DNA of 60,000 nt from Cryptomeria japonica (lineage: Eukaryota > Streptophyta > Pinopsida > Cupressales > Cupressaceae): contig NC_081408.1 in the NCBI RefSeq assembly GCF_030272615.1, positions 610,025,673 to 610,085,672 of the forward strand. The letters run 5' to 3'. The position numbers and the translations under genes are program-made. This document shows positions 44,018 through 55,276 of this stretch, one piece after another. The notes beneath the pieces were generated by a model. It was not told where the DNA came from and did not search any database. It saw nothing but the letters and a program-made list of their open reading frames with translations. How positions within the stretch are numbered: position 1 is the first letter of the stretch; every line of letters begins with the position of its first letter.

Positions 44018-45935
44018 GAGGACCTTCGCGTCTTACAGATGCGGGAGAGGCATCCAGCTACACAGGTGCTGCGTGATCAATTGACAGAGGTTGATTGCAT
44101 TGCAGCGACAGGTCTGTACGATGTTATGTATATGCCCATGATTCGGATGAATCATGGTTTGATCAGCATTGGCAGAGCGGTGGCATAGTGAAACATGCAC
44201 ATTTCACTTAGCGTAGGGGGAGATGACGGTTACACTGGAGGATGTATGGCGCATCCTACACATTCCCATTTCAGGAGAGCTGGTGACGTATGATCGAGCT
44301 TGGGGGACAGTAGCAGTGCAAATATTTTTTGATGAGGATGTATTTATTGATAATGGCTCAGTAACATGGGAGGATATAGCTGCTTTGTATGAGCCACTAC
44401 CATATGTGTTATCAGGGATTGTTGGGGGACTGCTATGCCTAGATTGACAATCGCATGGACTGGTTGTTGGTTGGGGCTAGGTTATAAAGCAGATGATGAC
44501 TGAGGGGACCCGCTTTGTATGGGGACCGTGCGTGCTATCGCACCTATATTGGGAGCTACATGAGGTAGTATACTGAGAGGTGAGCTCATTGGGAGTGGGG
44601 ACCACTCTTCTTCATATTTGGGCATGGGAGCACCTTCCCGTGACTCGACCGGTGAGTCTGAGATTTAAGGAAGTAGACCAGCCTTATGTATATATGTATG
44701 GCAGTATGATGAGTCAGCCCCACTTAGGAAAGTTAGAGTGGTGGCAGTAGGCACTGGACGATTTACATAGAGTGATCTGGAGGCCGTATATTGAGTGCGA
44801 GCCCTGGGAGGATGATGCGGAGGCCTTGCCGTATGTGTTTATGACATGATACCTCATTGGTAGGACAACCTACAATGTGGAGAGACAAGTACCTGAGAGA
44901 GTGCTGAGACAATTTAGACGGAGGCAGGGATTGTCGAGTGGATCTAGAGAGTATGCACAGGTGGTCCGAGAGAGGTTCCAGTGGGGGCCAGTACTACTCT
45001 ATGATCAGGCTTTCGTAGAGTTTCAGACTCTACAGGCGAGACCATGGCAGATGAGGTCGGGGATGATAGATGCAGGGGTCTCAGATGAGTACACTCAATA
45101 CATTGCGGCACATCGGATTCCATGGATATTAGATCCAGCAGAGCCTATTCCATCCTTTGAGGAGGAGAGGAGACAGAGACGGAGGAGGAGAGGAGGTCGC
45201 GTAGGTGGACGAGGGAGAGGGGATGGAGGTGGTGGGGATGGAGGAGGAGGAGGAGGTAGTGGATTCAGAGGTGGAGGTGGGGGTGGTGGACAATTACAGT
45301 GGAGAGGGAGAGGTGGGTAGCCTTTGTGGCTATCATAGGGACCTTTGATGTAGGGAGGCATGAGATTAGGTGGCAGGGATGCAGGGGAGGGACATGCACC
45401 TATGGATACAGGGGAGGGAGCCACTGGAGAGGGATCCACTAGAGAGTCACCTATGGATATAGGGGAGGGAGCTACTAGAGGAGATATGTAGGTTCATATG
45501 ATATTAGTTTTGCAGATGTGGCTAGAGGATATGGAGGTGGAGGTGGCAGCTAGAGATGTGCAACTTTTTGCACGAGAGTCAGAGTTGACTATAGTGATGC
45601 GGGAGAGAGATCAGGTCGTTGATTGGGTTATCCAGTTATAGGAGAGAGTTTGGGCTTTGGAGGGAGTAGAGGGACATGGGTCATCAAATGATTCCCTAGC
45701 GAGAGAGTTGCGGAGAGAAGGTGCAGAGGTTGATTACTAGCGGGGCTTGTATGAGCAAGAGGTGCCATCTAGTCGGCAGGCACTGAGTTATTCACAGATG
45801 CATCGAGAGAGATCAGAGAAGTCTCAGAGGATGCAGAGCAGTGGTGGTGTGATGGGTCCTCCACGACGAGGTAGTGCAGGTGGTGCAGTGGGTAGCGGGG
45901 GAGTAGGTGGTGATGGTGGTGCAACATCTGGTTAG

Positions 45936-48463
45936 AGTGGCATCTGAGAGAGCATTTATGTATGTTTATCATATTGTCATTTTGGACTGCGTCTTGGATG
46001 GCTCTTGGTAGCCGATATGTTTTGGACTTCATTGTACTTTGATACATGTATGTTTTTGCGATGATATGATATATGAGGAGATCCCATATTTTGTGATGAT
46101 ATGCATGTTGATGATATGTATGGTTTTTATGCAGGATGATGATCTATGATGTATGCCTAGATGGATATTTGTGCTTGCTATATGTATGTGTTTTATGAGA
46201 TGATTTATTTATATGATGTATATATGCATGTTTTATGAATATGGTACTAACATGCGGATGCAGGTTTATACGTATGCATGATGTGTTGGTGAAATGCTTT
46301 ATGTATGTAATGCCATGATGATGATGTATGCATAATGAAATGATATATAGACAGTACTTGTGCTTTTTATGTTGATGAGATGATGGTATGTAGTGATGTT
46401 TGATGTAATGTATAAATGATTTATGTAAATGCATCTAGATGGTTAAAATGAATGCAATATGGATAAACAAATGTAAAGTACAAATGTTTATATGATGATA
46501 TCTAAATGAATGTATATGAAAAATGTATAAACCAATGTTGACACAAATGGTTTTGTTATGATTTGATAAAATATGACTAAGTGAAATTATAATGTTATGA
46601 TAATGCAACTCATGGGTAATGAATAACTTCACCTTAATGCAATTAAAAGGATAATGAATTCTTTTTAATGAATCCTAAATGAATTTTGTTGTAAAATGTA
46701 ATGAATGAGTATAAGAATATACTAGATGGATAAATGAATGCACTTAACTAATGGATAGATAAATAAATGTATGCAACTATGGAAATCTAAACAAATGTAT
46801 GGTAAACAAGTTTAAATGATGATAAATGATGAGTTGTGAATAATACTAAATGAATGCATAGTAATGGCTAAAAATGGCGGTAAATGCAAAGGATGACAAA
46901 TTTATCATACAAATGAATCTAAATGTTGTGATTGTGCAACGATGGAATGATAATGAACTTTAGGTATGTAAATGCAACTAAATGATATTAAATGCACTTG
47001 AATGAATATTGAAGAATCAGGTTAATAAAACCTATATGCAACTACATGATAATGAACTAGGTGTATTTAAATGCAACTAAAATGTAATGAAATGAGGATG
47101 TTCTCATGATAGATGAATGCAAGGTTTTTTATACTTTGCATGACACACAGATGATGTATCAATGAAATTTGTCGTGATTGTATTCAAGACCAATTCATTT
47201 TTCAAATAACTTCTCATATTAATCTTGTTCACACTTGCATACACAACCATGCATATGAATAATGAATGATTAAATGGATGGGTGAAATGCAACAAAATAC
47301 AATATAAACAGATGAGATGGAATGATGATCCATAGTGCCTTATTTTCATCATTGAGCATGGTAGTATCAATCTTGGACGAGGTAGTAGGAACCAAGGATG
47401 GAGCATTGTACCTGCAAACAAACAACATAAATAAAGAATAAAGAATATGGACCCTCCATAATGGTTCATGCTCATATGGTCGAGATATATGTCGTAGTCA
47501 GTCAAGTTGTAGTGATCCATGACTATATTTTGCATAAGATCACGTAGCTTAGTGAACTTCCCACGTAGACAACATTAGTACATGCCCCAAAACTTCATTG
47601 GAATAATTCGCAGAAGATACACAAACAAAATGATACTTAGGAACCATCTCGGCCACTCTAATCACTTGTGGATATCCCAGAGTAGCGTAGGAACCTGATA
47701 TAAATGAATAAATAACCTACAAACCAACCAAGTACTTGATAGCTTAAACAAAATTTTCTTGTCAAAGAAAATGTCTTGTCTTTGTTTTGGTAAGGAATGA
47801 TGCATCCTTGTTAAAACGGTTAGCGTGTCGATGTTGATTATTTGGTCTATGTGATAAGTGGTCATTGTTTGAGTATTTCACAGTGTTTGTTTGGTATCTT
47901 CTTGGATGTGTATGTACAATGTGTTGCCATGTTTTTGATTGATTTTTGATGTTTTATCATGTTTTTGGATTTTGTGAGTGTTTTTTGAATGTTTTTGGTA
48001 AGTTGTGATAGTTTTTCGAATTTTTTTGGTATTTTGTGAGACAATTTTTCGATTGAAGAATTCAAAGAATCACCAGTAATGCAAAATCAACTTCCATCAA
48101 TAGGTTAAGGGCATTGCCCCCAGTTTAGACATGACTATGAAAAAGCGGGATGCAAGACACATAAAGAACTATCCTTGATTGCAGATCAATAACAAGCTAT
48201 GGTTTGAATGATGGATGAGTGTATGCAATGAATGTGATTGCAACAATTCTGAAATACAATGGAGTCATAGCCTTTATAAGTGGCACCTGTTTGCCAGCTT
48301 TTCACCATCGCACTTACCCAAGGTGCCACCGGAGTGGTTGTTCACTGTTTGGATGCATGATTTTTCTTTACTATTTTGATTTTTTTATATTTTCTTCAGG
48401 ACATTTATCTGAATATTTTTGGTGTTTTTATGGCATGTAAAGGAGCCTAATGCTCTATACAAC
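45936..48463 (-). other. Tat-C spacer between integrase and antisense PMD gene
   Basis: AT-rich, with long stretches of ATGATGATATGTATG- and AAATGAATG-like low-complexity sequence (46030-47110). ORFs there, such as His/Ile-rich ones on the - strand, are products of this composition. Near 48270-48350 a GGCACCTGTTTGCCAG...GGTGCCACC block matches the Tat-A spacer. No other gene was found. Confidence 0.6.
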
Positions 48464-49600
48464 TTATGTATAAAACCGTTTGAGGTGCATGTTGTTGATT
48501 GGATTTGCTAGCGGTTCTCCTTCTGTAGTAGCCAACTGATATGCCCCGGACCCAAATACGGCAGTGATAACAGATGGACCCAGCTAGTTTGATTCAAACT
48601 TTCCCTGATGTTCTCTATTTGGTTGGTTACGAGGATTCTCTTGAAGAACAAGATCACCTACCTCAAATATGCGAGGTCTAACTTGATGATTATAGCTTCT
48701 GCTCATGCATTGCTAATAGGCTTTGAGGTGATTGTATGCAACTTGTCGTTTCTCATCAAGTAGCTCTAAGTCTTGAAGACATGAGACTTTGTATGCTTCA
48801 TCATCTATGAGATTATGCAAGGAAACCCGTAGAGATGGTATCTCAACCTCAATAGGAAGGATGGCTTCTGCGCCATAGACTAGTGAGTAGGGAGTTGTGC
48901 CTGTAGGGGTTCAAATGCTAGTTCGATATGCCCATAGTGTTGGATTCAATTGAATGTGCCAATCATGACTGGCATCATTGACTGTCTTCTTGAGGATTCT
49001 CAATATGTTTTTTTTTTTATGCTTCGGCCTAACCATTTCCTTGTGGGTAATAGGGAGTGGAAAAGCGGTGTTGGATGTGAAACTTCTCATAGAGCTCACA
49101 GACATCCTGATTTTTGAAAGGAAGACCATTATCTGTGATGATGGACATGGGTACACCATACTGGTAGATGATGTAATTAAGGATGAATGAGGCAATCTTC
49201 TTGCCGGTGACTTGGGTAAGTGGAACAACTTCGATCCACTTTGTGAAGTATTCGGTAGCGATAATAATGAATTTGTGGTCGTTGGATAAAGATAGATGAA
49301 TCTTACCCACAAGGTCAAGTCCCCATTGACAAAAGGGCCATGGTGTTGTGATTGGTTGCAATTCTTGTGCTGGTGCATGTATCAGGTCTCCATGAATTTG
49401 GCATTTCTTGCATTTTCTGACAAAATAGTAGGAGTCTTTTTCCATAGATGACCAATAGTATCAAGGTTGTATGATCTTCTTTGCTAAGGATGGACCGCTT
49501 GTGTGAGTCCCACAAATTCCTTCATGTACCTCTTCCAAGGCCTTTGTTATCTCATTCTGTTCCAGACATTGAAGGAGAGTACCATCAAGACTGCGTCGGT
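48464..49600 (-). pseudogene. Tat-C integrase
   Basis: The zinc-binding domain reads VHEGICGTHTSG with KCKKCQIHG (HHCC type) near 49560-49380. The core has WGLDLVGKIH (first Asp), IITDNGLPFKN (second Asp) and a PQGNG-AEA segment (Glu). The C-terminal domain reads FEVGDLVLQENPRN, GKFESN-LGPSV and GSGAYQLAT to HLKRFYT, stop at 48464. All is in the pol frame with stops after PQGNG and elsewhere, several explicable as CAG to TAG. All three catalytic acids remain readable. Integrase would insert the cDNA; GPY-type ends may guide target choice. Confidence 0.88.
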
Positions 49601-49779
49601 ATAGGGTTTCAACAACAATGGTATATCAAGCGGTTTGGCGAATGAAGGTTTTATGTTGGTTATTCGATTGGTTAGGAGGAAGTTTGTGATCATGGAGGTA
49701 GGTGTAGAACTCACCGTACCATGGGGATTTGGAACCGATAAGGCAACATATCATCTCGAATTCGGGGATATCATAAGCG

Positions 49780-50215
49780 GGAATCCAAAGTTGTTCTACC
49801 AAGAACTGGTAGCATGTTGAATTATGTGGAAGATCTAGGAGAGATGCAATGGTAGTCATAGCGTCAACAACTCGATTTTGATCTCTAGGTATCTGCTCAA
49901 AGGTGATAGTAGTAAATGATGCCTTTAAATTGTCCACCATTTGTTTGTACAGCATGAGTTTGTCATCCTTGGTCTGATATTCATCTGTTACTGGTCAGAT
50001 GACTAGTTGGGAGTCGCCATATATCTGTAACTCTTTCAATTTCCATTGTATGGCTATTCTGAGTCCTGTGATCAAGGCCTCATATTCTGCTATGTTGTTT
50101 GTGCATGGAAAAGTGAGCCTGTAAGACTTCAGGATGTCGTCACCTTGAGGTGTGATAAACAGAATGCTTGCCCCCGAGCCATGCCTAGTGTATGAACCAT
50201 CAAAGTATAGTTTCC
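49780..50215 (-). pseudogene. Tat-C second (archaeal-type) RNase H
   Basis: Reads PWKLYFDGSYTRHGSGA (first Asp), NIAEYEALITGLRIAI (Glu) and LQIYGDSQLVI (Asp), then, after a stop, EQIPRDQNRVVDAM. This is an RVT_3-type RNase H placed after the usual RT-RNase H and before integrase. It is known as the extra RNase H of the Tat lineage. The catalytic acids are retained. Confidence 0.88.
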
Positions 50216-50717
50216 ATGGTTGTGTTGCTGTGATCATGAATATCTCTTGATCTAAAAAATTGGAAATGAGAGGATGATCGCCTATGAGTGGTGCATCGGC
50301 CAACTGATCTGCAATAACTTGGCCCTTGATAGCCTTACGGTCCACATACTTGATGTCAAATTCACTTAGAATCATCACCCATTTGGCTAAGCGACTTGTC
50401 AATGCTTCTTTGTTGAGTAAGTACTTTAGTGGATCGATCTTGGCAATGAGTTGTACTTTATGTGTTAACAGATAGTGCCTCAGTTTAGTGGCTGCCAAGA
50501 TTATTGCTAGGCAAGTTCGCTCAATAGGTGTGTAATTGAGTTCATAGCTGACCAGTGTGTGAGAGATGTAGTAAACAACACACTCTTTCCCTTCTGCATT
50601 ATGTTGTGCCAGTAGTACACCCAATGTTGTATTTTTTGCGGAAATATAGAGCAATAAAGGTTTACTTGGATCTGATGGGATCAACAATGGTGTATTCATG
50701 AGATAGTCTTTAAGCAT
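50216..50717 (-). pseudogene. Tat-C first RNase H (gypsy type)
   Basis: Reads LLLYISAKNTTLGVLLAQH, CVVYYISHTLVSYELNYTPI and ERTCLAIILAATKLRHYL, the RT_RNaseH region that follows gypsy RT. It normally keeps fewer catalytic residues when a second RNase H follows, and here the first Asp position reads Ser (YISA instead of YTDA or YIDA). The frame is continuous with RT and the second RNase H. Confidence 0.85.
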
Positions 50718-51710
50718 CTGGAATGCTTGCTGGCATCTAGTATCCCATTGAAAGCGAATGTTCTTGTGTAATAAGTGTGTAAAGGGGTGACACTTATCTT
50801 CCAGTTGTGCAATGAATCTTCAGATGGAATGTAGTCACCCTTGTAATGTCCTTAGCTGACTGATGTTCCATGGAGGTGGCATGTCCAGGATCGACCTCAA
50901 TGCCTTTTCTTGAGATAATGTATCCTAGAAGCATCCCTGAGGTTACTCCAAAGACACATTTCTTTGGGTTGAGTCGAACATGATATTGTTCCAGTCTGTC
51001 AAATATTTTCTCTAATATTCCAAATGACCTTCTCTTGTGAGTAATTTTGCTAGTAAGTCATCAATATAATCTTCCATTATGGTATGCATCATATCATGAA
51101 AGATAGTTGTCATTTCTCTTTGGTAGGTCGCTCCTACATTCTTTAGACCGAAAGGCATTACATTCCAGCAATATGTTCCCCATGGACATGTGAAGGTTGT
51201 CTTTTGTTGATCCTCTAGTGCGATCTTTATCTGGTTGTACCCTGAAAAGCCATCCATGAGAGAAAGCATGGCATGTCCTATTGTTAGGTCTATGATTATG
51301 TCAATGTTTGGTAGAGGGAAGTCATCTTTAGGACATGCCTTTTTCAAATCTCTGAAGTCGGTACAAATACGGATGCCCCCATTTGGTTTTTCGACAGGCA
51401 CAATGTTGGATATCCAATTTGCATAATCAATTGGTCTAATAAAACCAACATCCAAGAGTTTCTTAAGTTTTTCTTTGACTAGTACTGCATCCTGGGGGTG
51501 CATCTTGCAAAGCTTTTGCTTGACAGGCTTGGCTCCTTCTGTGACGGTGACGTGATGCATGACTAAATCCAGATCAAGACTAGGCATGTCTGCATATGAC
51601 CATGCAAAGTTGATCTGACGCTTTTGGAAGAATTTGACAAACTTAGGTTGTTCCTCTGGAGTTAAAAGAGATGCCATATGTATGTGGTGAGGAGTTTCAG
51701 AAGTCCCCAT
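50718..51710 (-). pseudogene. Tat-C reverse transcriptase
   Basis: Reads FVKFFQKRQINFAWSYADMP, VKQKLCKMHP, GFIRPIDYANWISNIVPVEK, ICTDFRDLKKACPKDDFPLP, LSLMDGFSGYNQIKI (motif A), TTFTCPWGTYCWNVMPFGLK and MEDYIDDLL (YIDD active site) near 51060. All main RT motifs are present. After 51012 the thumb region continues through several stops to the RNase H at 50717. The order and ACPKDDFPLP text are typical of Tat/Athila gypsy RT. Confidence 0.92.
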
Positions 51711-52800
51711 GTTGTATTATTTTGTCTCTTCAATAAGGACTATTGATCATTCTCGTTGTGTAATAGAAGGGAGAATGTCAAACCTTTCATCCTCTGGCGC
51801 CTCAGAGAGGTTTTCATTGTTGGATACACTCTTTCTTTTTTCTTTTTTGGGATGAAACAGTGCTATAGTGTGGTTTTCACTGGAAGATCCATGTTTTATT
51901 GTTATATTTTTGCAAATGAAAGGTTTGGCATCCGCCCCAAAGTATGTTGTGCTATTAAGTTCAATGGCGAATCCATCTTTGTGATCCCCGCTTGGTATGT
52001 TATCCCATAGGTCCAGAAAGTCAATGATTGCCTCATCATTTTGGAAGTGGTCAAGACATGGGGGATTAGGTTGGTTTCATTCGATGAGTTTAGGATGGAT
52101 AATGGGCATTACCTCATCGATCAGGTTAAGTTCATGAGATGTTTCAGTGAGGGTCAAGACGTTGTGGTGAAGGTCGTTGATGGTACTCTCCCTATCAGAA
52201 TTAGGCATAGGATGTGACGTAGGGTCTGTGGAAGATGTTTCCAGTTCAGGAATCCAAGAGTTCTTTATATGTGCTTCTTCGTAAATAGGGATGTCTTTGT
52301 GAGGTGGAGGTAGTGATGCGTCTTCCTCATCTGAAGTATTAAGCTGGACGAAATCAAATTCCCACTCATGTGAGTCGGTCTTTGAGTCGCTTTCTAGTAT
52401 CTGATTACTATACCATACTGGGATGTCCTTTGAGTTAAACAATGCAGGTGTGATCAGTTGATGTACCATTATAGATGAAATGATCGGTGTTGCAGGAAGG
52501 ATTATGGGGATCAATGAATCCGATACGAGGAGTATCGACGTTGTTGAATCTGCTGCTTTTGCTGGAATTGCCGATGTTGTCGATACTGCTGGGGGTTTTG
52601 ATATTGCTAATGGTGTTGTTGATTCGGTTGCTACTGTTGATGGAGTTGTTGGTTTGATTGGTGGGATGATTGGTGTTGTGGATGTTATTGCCAGGATGTT
52701 CAACCGTATTGGAGTAATTGGTGTGGTTTTGGGTGCTGTTGATATAATCAAAGGTGACCTCTTTATGTTTGCAGTTGGTTGATATAGAGGTTTGCTGGGT
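51711..52800 (-). pseudogene. Tat-C pol linker (Pro/Thr/Ile-rich, then acidic)
   Basis: In frame with RT. The first part (52751-52400) is rich in Thr, Pro, Ile and Ala, with TTPITPIRLN-like text. The second is acidic (TSDEEDASLPPPHKDIPIYEE). Near 51980-51780 it reads ADAKPFICKN and FHPKKEKRK. It joins the G-patch to RT. No domain was recognised; it could be a flexible spacer in the Pol polyprotein. Confidence 0.65.
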
Positions 52801-52837
52801 TTCCCTTTGAATATGAGTTTAGGAAGAATCTTCTTTT

Positions 52838-52980
52838 GAAAACCTAAGCCTGTGTTATCTTTGGGCTTTAATTCCAGCTGCGGCGGCTCATGTCATCCTT
52901 GCTTGCAAGGTCCCAAAGCACTCTGACCATCATAGCCCATTCTTTGCATAATGAGAAGGCCTTTTCCATATTGATCTATG
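52838..52980 (-). pseudogene. G-patch motif in Tat-C pol, upstream of RT
   Basis: The - strand reads QYGKGLLIMQRMGYDG then ALGPCKQG, a stop, EPPQLELKP and NTGLGF. This fits a G-patch (GKGL.IM..MGY.G..LG...G..EP......GLGF). It lies between the expected protease position and RT. Betaretroviruses carry a G-patch at the same place, after protease, where it aids reverse transcription; a like role here is inference. Confidence 0.72.
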
Positions 52981-53297
52981 GGAAGCTTAGCTTGTGGGAT
53001 GTTCGTGGTGATAGGATCTTTATAGATCCATTATGCTAAGTCTTCATCTCTTGTCTCTTCTTGACTCGTTCCAAGGATGAAAGGCGTTAAAGTGCATACT
53101 AGCTTGACCAGTGGCATTTGAAGTAACCTTTGAGGTTTACCATCAGTTCTAGGAGAAGTGGGTAGTTGCCCAACACAAAAGAGTTGGATGAGACTGTACT
53201 CCTAGGACCTTCCTTTGCCATTTTCATTTTGAGCTTCTCTTGCTTGGGTATAGTGGTGTTTGAACTAGAAAGAGAGGCTAGATTTACATATGATGTG

Positions 53298-55178
53298 TGT
53301 AGTCACATAAATCTATCCACTTAATTAAATGAATACTTAGTATTTATTTGATTATTTAACCATCAATTAATAATTAATTAAATTAATATTTAATTAATTC
53401 ATCTTAACCCTCTTCTCCTATTAATTAAATAAATTATTCAATTTATTTGATTTAATTCACTTAACCAAATTCAGACCATTAATTAAATAAATAAATCATA
53501 TTTATTTAATTAAATATTCTCTCACATTTAAATAAATTAATATTTATTTAAATCCCACCTCTCACATTTAAATAAATTAACATTTATTTAAATCACCTTT
53601 ATCCTCTACCCACTTGCATTTTCCTACAAATGCAAGTTGCACAACTATTTTAAATAAATCATTTATTTAAATCACCTTTATCCTCCACCCACTTGCATCT
53701 TCCTACAAAAGCAAGTTGCACAACTATTTTAAATAAATTATTTATTTAAAATCCTATTTATCCTCACCCACTTGAAACCTTTAATGGTTTCCCTTAAAGT
53801 ATTCAAACTTGATGGCTTTAAAGTCTTCAAACTTGATGGCTTCCTTCTATAGTCTTCTTAAGACTTTAATGGTTTTCCTTAAAGTCTTCAAGCCTTTAAT
53901 GGTTCCCCTCAAAGTCTTCAAGCATTTTAATGCTTTATCTTCCTTTTTCTCATTTAAATAAATTAATATTTATCCAAATACAACTTGCACACATTTATTG
54001 AAATAAATGAATTTTTATTTTAAATAAAATCCTATTTTCCCTCACCCACCAAATCCACTTGCAAAATCTAATCCCCTTCTAGATTCTTCTAACCCCTTCC
54101 TAATTAACTTAATCCATCCCCTAATTATTGTCACATTCCTAAGCAAAATGGAGTCACTTCTCAAAGCCTAAAAGTCTTTGATAACCATTAAAGGCTTTCA
54201 ACCTTCAACCACTAAATGTCTCAAAGTCTTGGATAACCTTTGAAAGCTTCCAACCTTCAACCACTAAATGGCTCAAAGTCTTTGATAACCATTGAAGGCT
54301 TTCAACCTTCAACCACTTAATCCCCAAAGTCTCCAATAACCATTAATGGTTACCTCAAACCCTCCCACATGGTTAAAACATTTGTTTTGACTCAACCTCT
54401 ACCCAACCCAAGGGTCTCATCAAGCCTTTAATGCTTTGACCATGATTATCTCTTAATCATTTGCACAAAGGTTTATCCTTGCATTAACTCCTAATCCAGT
54501 GGGTAATCCTAATTTAGGCTTGACCCTTACCTTCTAGATAACCATGAGGTCTCCTCAGGCATTTAATGCCTCCAACCTCTTCTCTCAACCCAATCTTATG
54601 TTGACACTTGTCACCATTTCATTGGTGCAAATTGTGCACATGGATCCCCAACTTTCAAGCTTGACCCTTGATTAAACCTTTCAATCCTGGCCATCCATTG
54701 CTCCATTTTTCCTATAAATAGAGCCCATTCCTTCATAATCCAGATCCTGAAAACTTGTATGCATCTAAGCTATAGACATTTTAGAGAGCATTTTAGTATA
54801 AACAATCTAATCTTTTGTCTTTTGATTAAAATATATCATTTTAGCATTAGCATTAGCTTTTTATTTCACATTTAGAGCTATATTACAATCTCAATCCTCC
54901 ATAAGCATCCATAGTGCAAAAAGCTGCTGAGAGCTACACTATTTTGGAACTTGGAGAGGAGAGGAACAAGGGAGAAGGAGCTAATCTCATGCTAAGAGAT
55001 AGTTGGAGATGTCTCATTGTCTTTACTTCTTTAGTTAGATTCATTAGCATGCTTTTAGTGTCTCTCTTGGAATGCCTTCATATGTTTTAGTTTTTTTTTA
55101 TTGATTAACGCTAATGCTTTGTGTGTTTTGTGTTGTTTGATCTTAAACTAACTATTTGTGCCATTTAGGAGGGCATCA
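53298..55178 (+). mobile_element. Tat-D 5' LTR (~1.88 kb)
   Basis: Starts TGTAGTCACATAAAT and ends near GGGCATCA just before the primer site. The U3 is a series of ATTAAATAAAT/ATTTATTTAAT palindromic blocks. It has an 87-bp unit in two copies (53592-53765) and a 52-bp unit in three copies (54173, 54225, 54277). TATAAATA is at 54713-54720, in a block also found in the Tat-C LTR. A possible target duplication, ATGTG, lies at 53293-53297. Confidence 0.85.
54173..54330 (+). repeat. 52-bp tandem repeat x3 in the Tat-D LTR
   Basis: AGTCTTTGATAACC, TTTCAACCTTCAACCAC and TAAATG recur at exact 52-bp steps from 54173. The copies differ by only a few bases, so the amplification is recent. The Tat-C LTR lacks it. 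Confidence 0.82.
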
Positions 55179-55180
55179 TT

Positions 55181-55219
55181 TGGTGAACCCGACGTGAATC
55201 GAACACGCAACCTTCTGAT
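55181..55219 (+). promoter_or_regulatory. Tat-D primer-binding site complementary to the 3' half of tRNA-Trp
   Basis: Starts TGGTGAACCCGACGTGAATC and goes on for 39 nt. Its reverse complement has all parts of a tRNA 3' half: strand of an anticodon stem, variable loop AGGTT, a T-stem/loop GCGTG-TTCGATT-CACGT, acceptor strand CGGGTTC, A73 and CCA. By memory it equals plant tRNA-Trp(CCA). Usual sites cover 8-18 nt. The CCA part shows that it came from a mature tRNA, not a tRNA gene. Confidence 0.85.
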
Positions 55220-55276
55220 ACTTGTTTTTGAAAATTAACATTTTGCTTGTTGAAATTGCCACACAGGTCGCGCTTC

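Larger units (their letters stand above)
43347..45935 (+). pseudogene. Tat-C antisense PMD gene, two exons
   Basis: Exon 1 (43347-43421) encodes 25 codons ending at a GTATGT donor. The intron is 43422-44017, phase 0, ending GTGTAG. Exon 2 starts EDLRVLQMRERHP. After a one-base shift near 44165 it reads LAERWHSETCTFHLA-GEMTV and TLEDVWRILHIPISGEL, the plant mobile domain signature. Later parts read YVLSGIVGGLLC, VWGPCVLSHLYWELHE and YLIGRTTYNVERQVPERVLR. The C-terminus is Arg/Gly-rich (RRRRRGGRVGGRGRGDGGGG) and ends with SSGGVMGPP before the stop at 45935. Exon 2 length (1918 bp) is almost that of Tat-A (1916 bp). About seven stops and shifts disable it. Nuclear role is inferred from PMD relatives only. 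Confidence 0.83.
41485..53292 (-). mobile_element. Tat-C: large Ty3/gypsy (Tat) element with antisense PMD gene
   Basis: Read on the - strand: G-patch, linker, RT, RNase H, a second (archaeal-type) RNase H, integrase, long spacer, antisense PMD gene, polypurine tract and 3' LTR. The pol parts share one frame over about 4.8 kb. Dual RNase H is diagnostic of the plant Tat lineage. Gag, protease and 5' LTR are not seen. Tat-D starts at 53298 with a possible target duplication ATGTG at 53293-53297, so the rest of Tat-C may lie beyond Tat-D, outside the window. Confidence 0.9.

Noticed and set aside
45095-45439. - strand Pro-rich ORF
   Set aside because: Antisense of the Arg/Gly-rich C-terminus of the + strand PMD gene.
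46144-46632. - strand His/Ile-rich ORFs
   Set aside because: Produced by ATGATGATATGTATG-like low-complexity sequence of the Tat-C spacer; no matching text in the Tat-A or Tat-B spacers.
52480-52782. + strand Val/Asp/Gly-rich ORF
   Set aside because: Shadow of the Thr/Pro/Ile-rich Tat-C pol linker, which is in frame with RT on the - strand.
55181-55220. tRNA gene on the - strand
   Set aside because: Only the 3' half is present, it includes the non-encoded CCA end, and it sits where a primer-binding site is expected.
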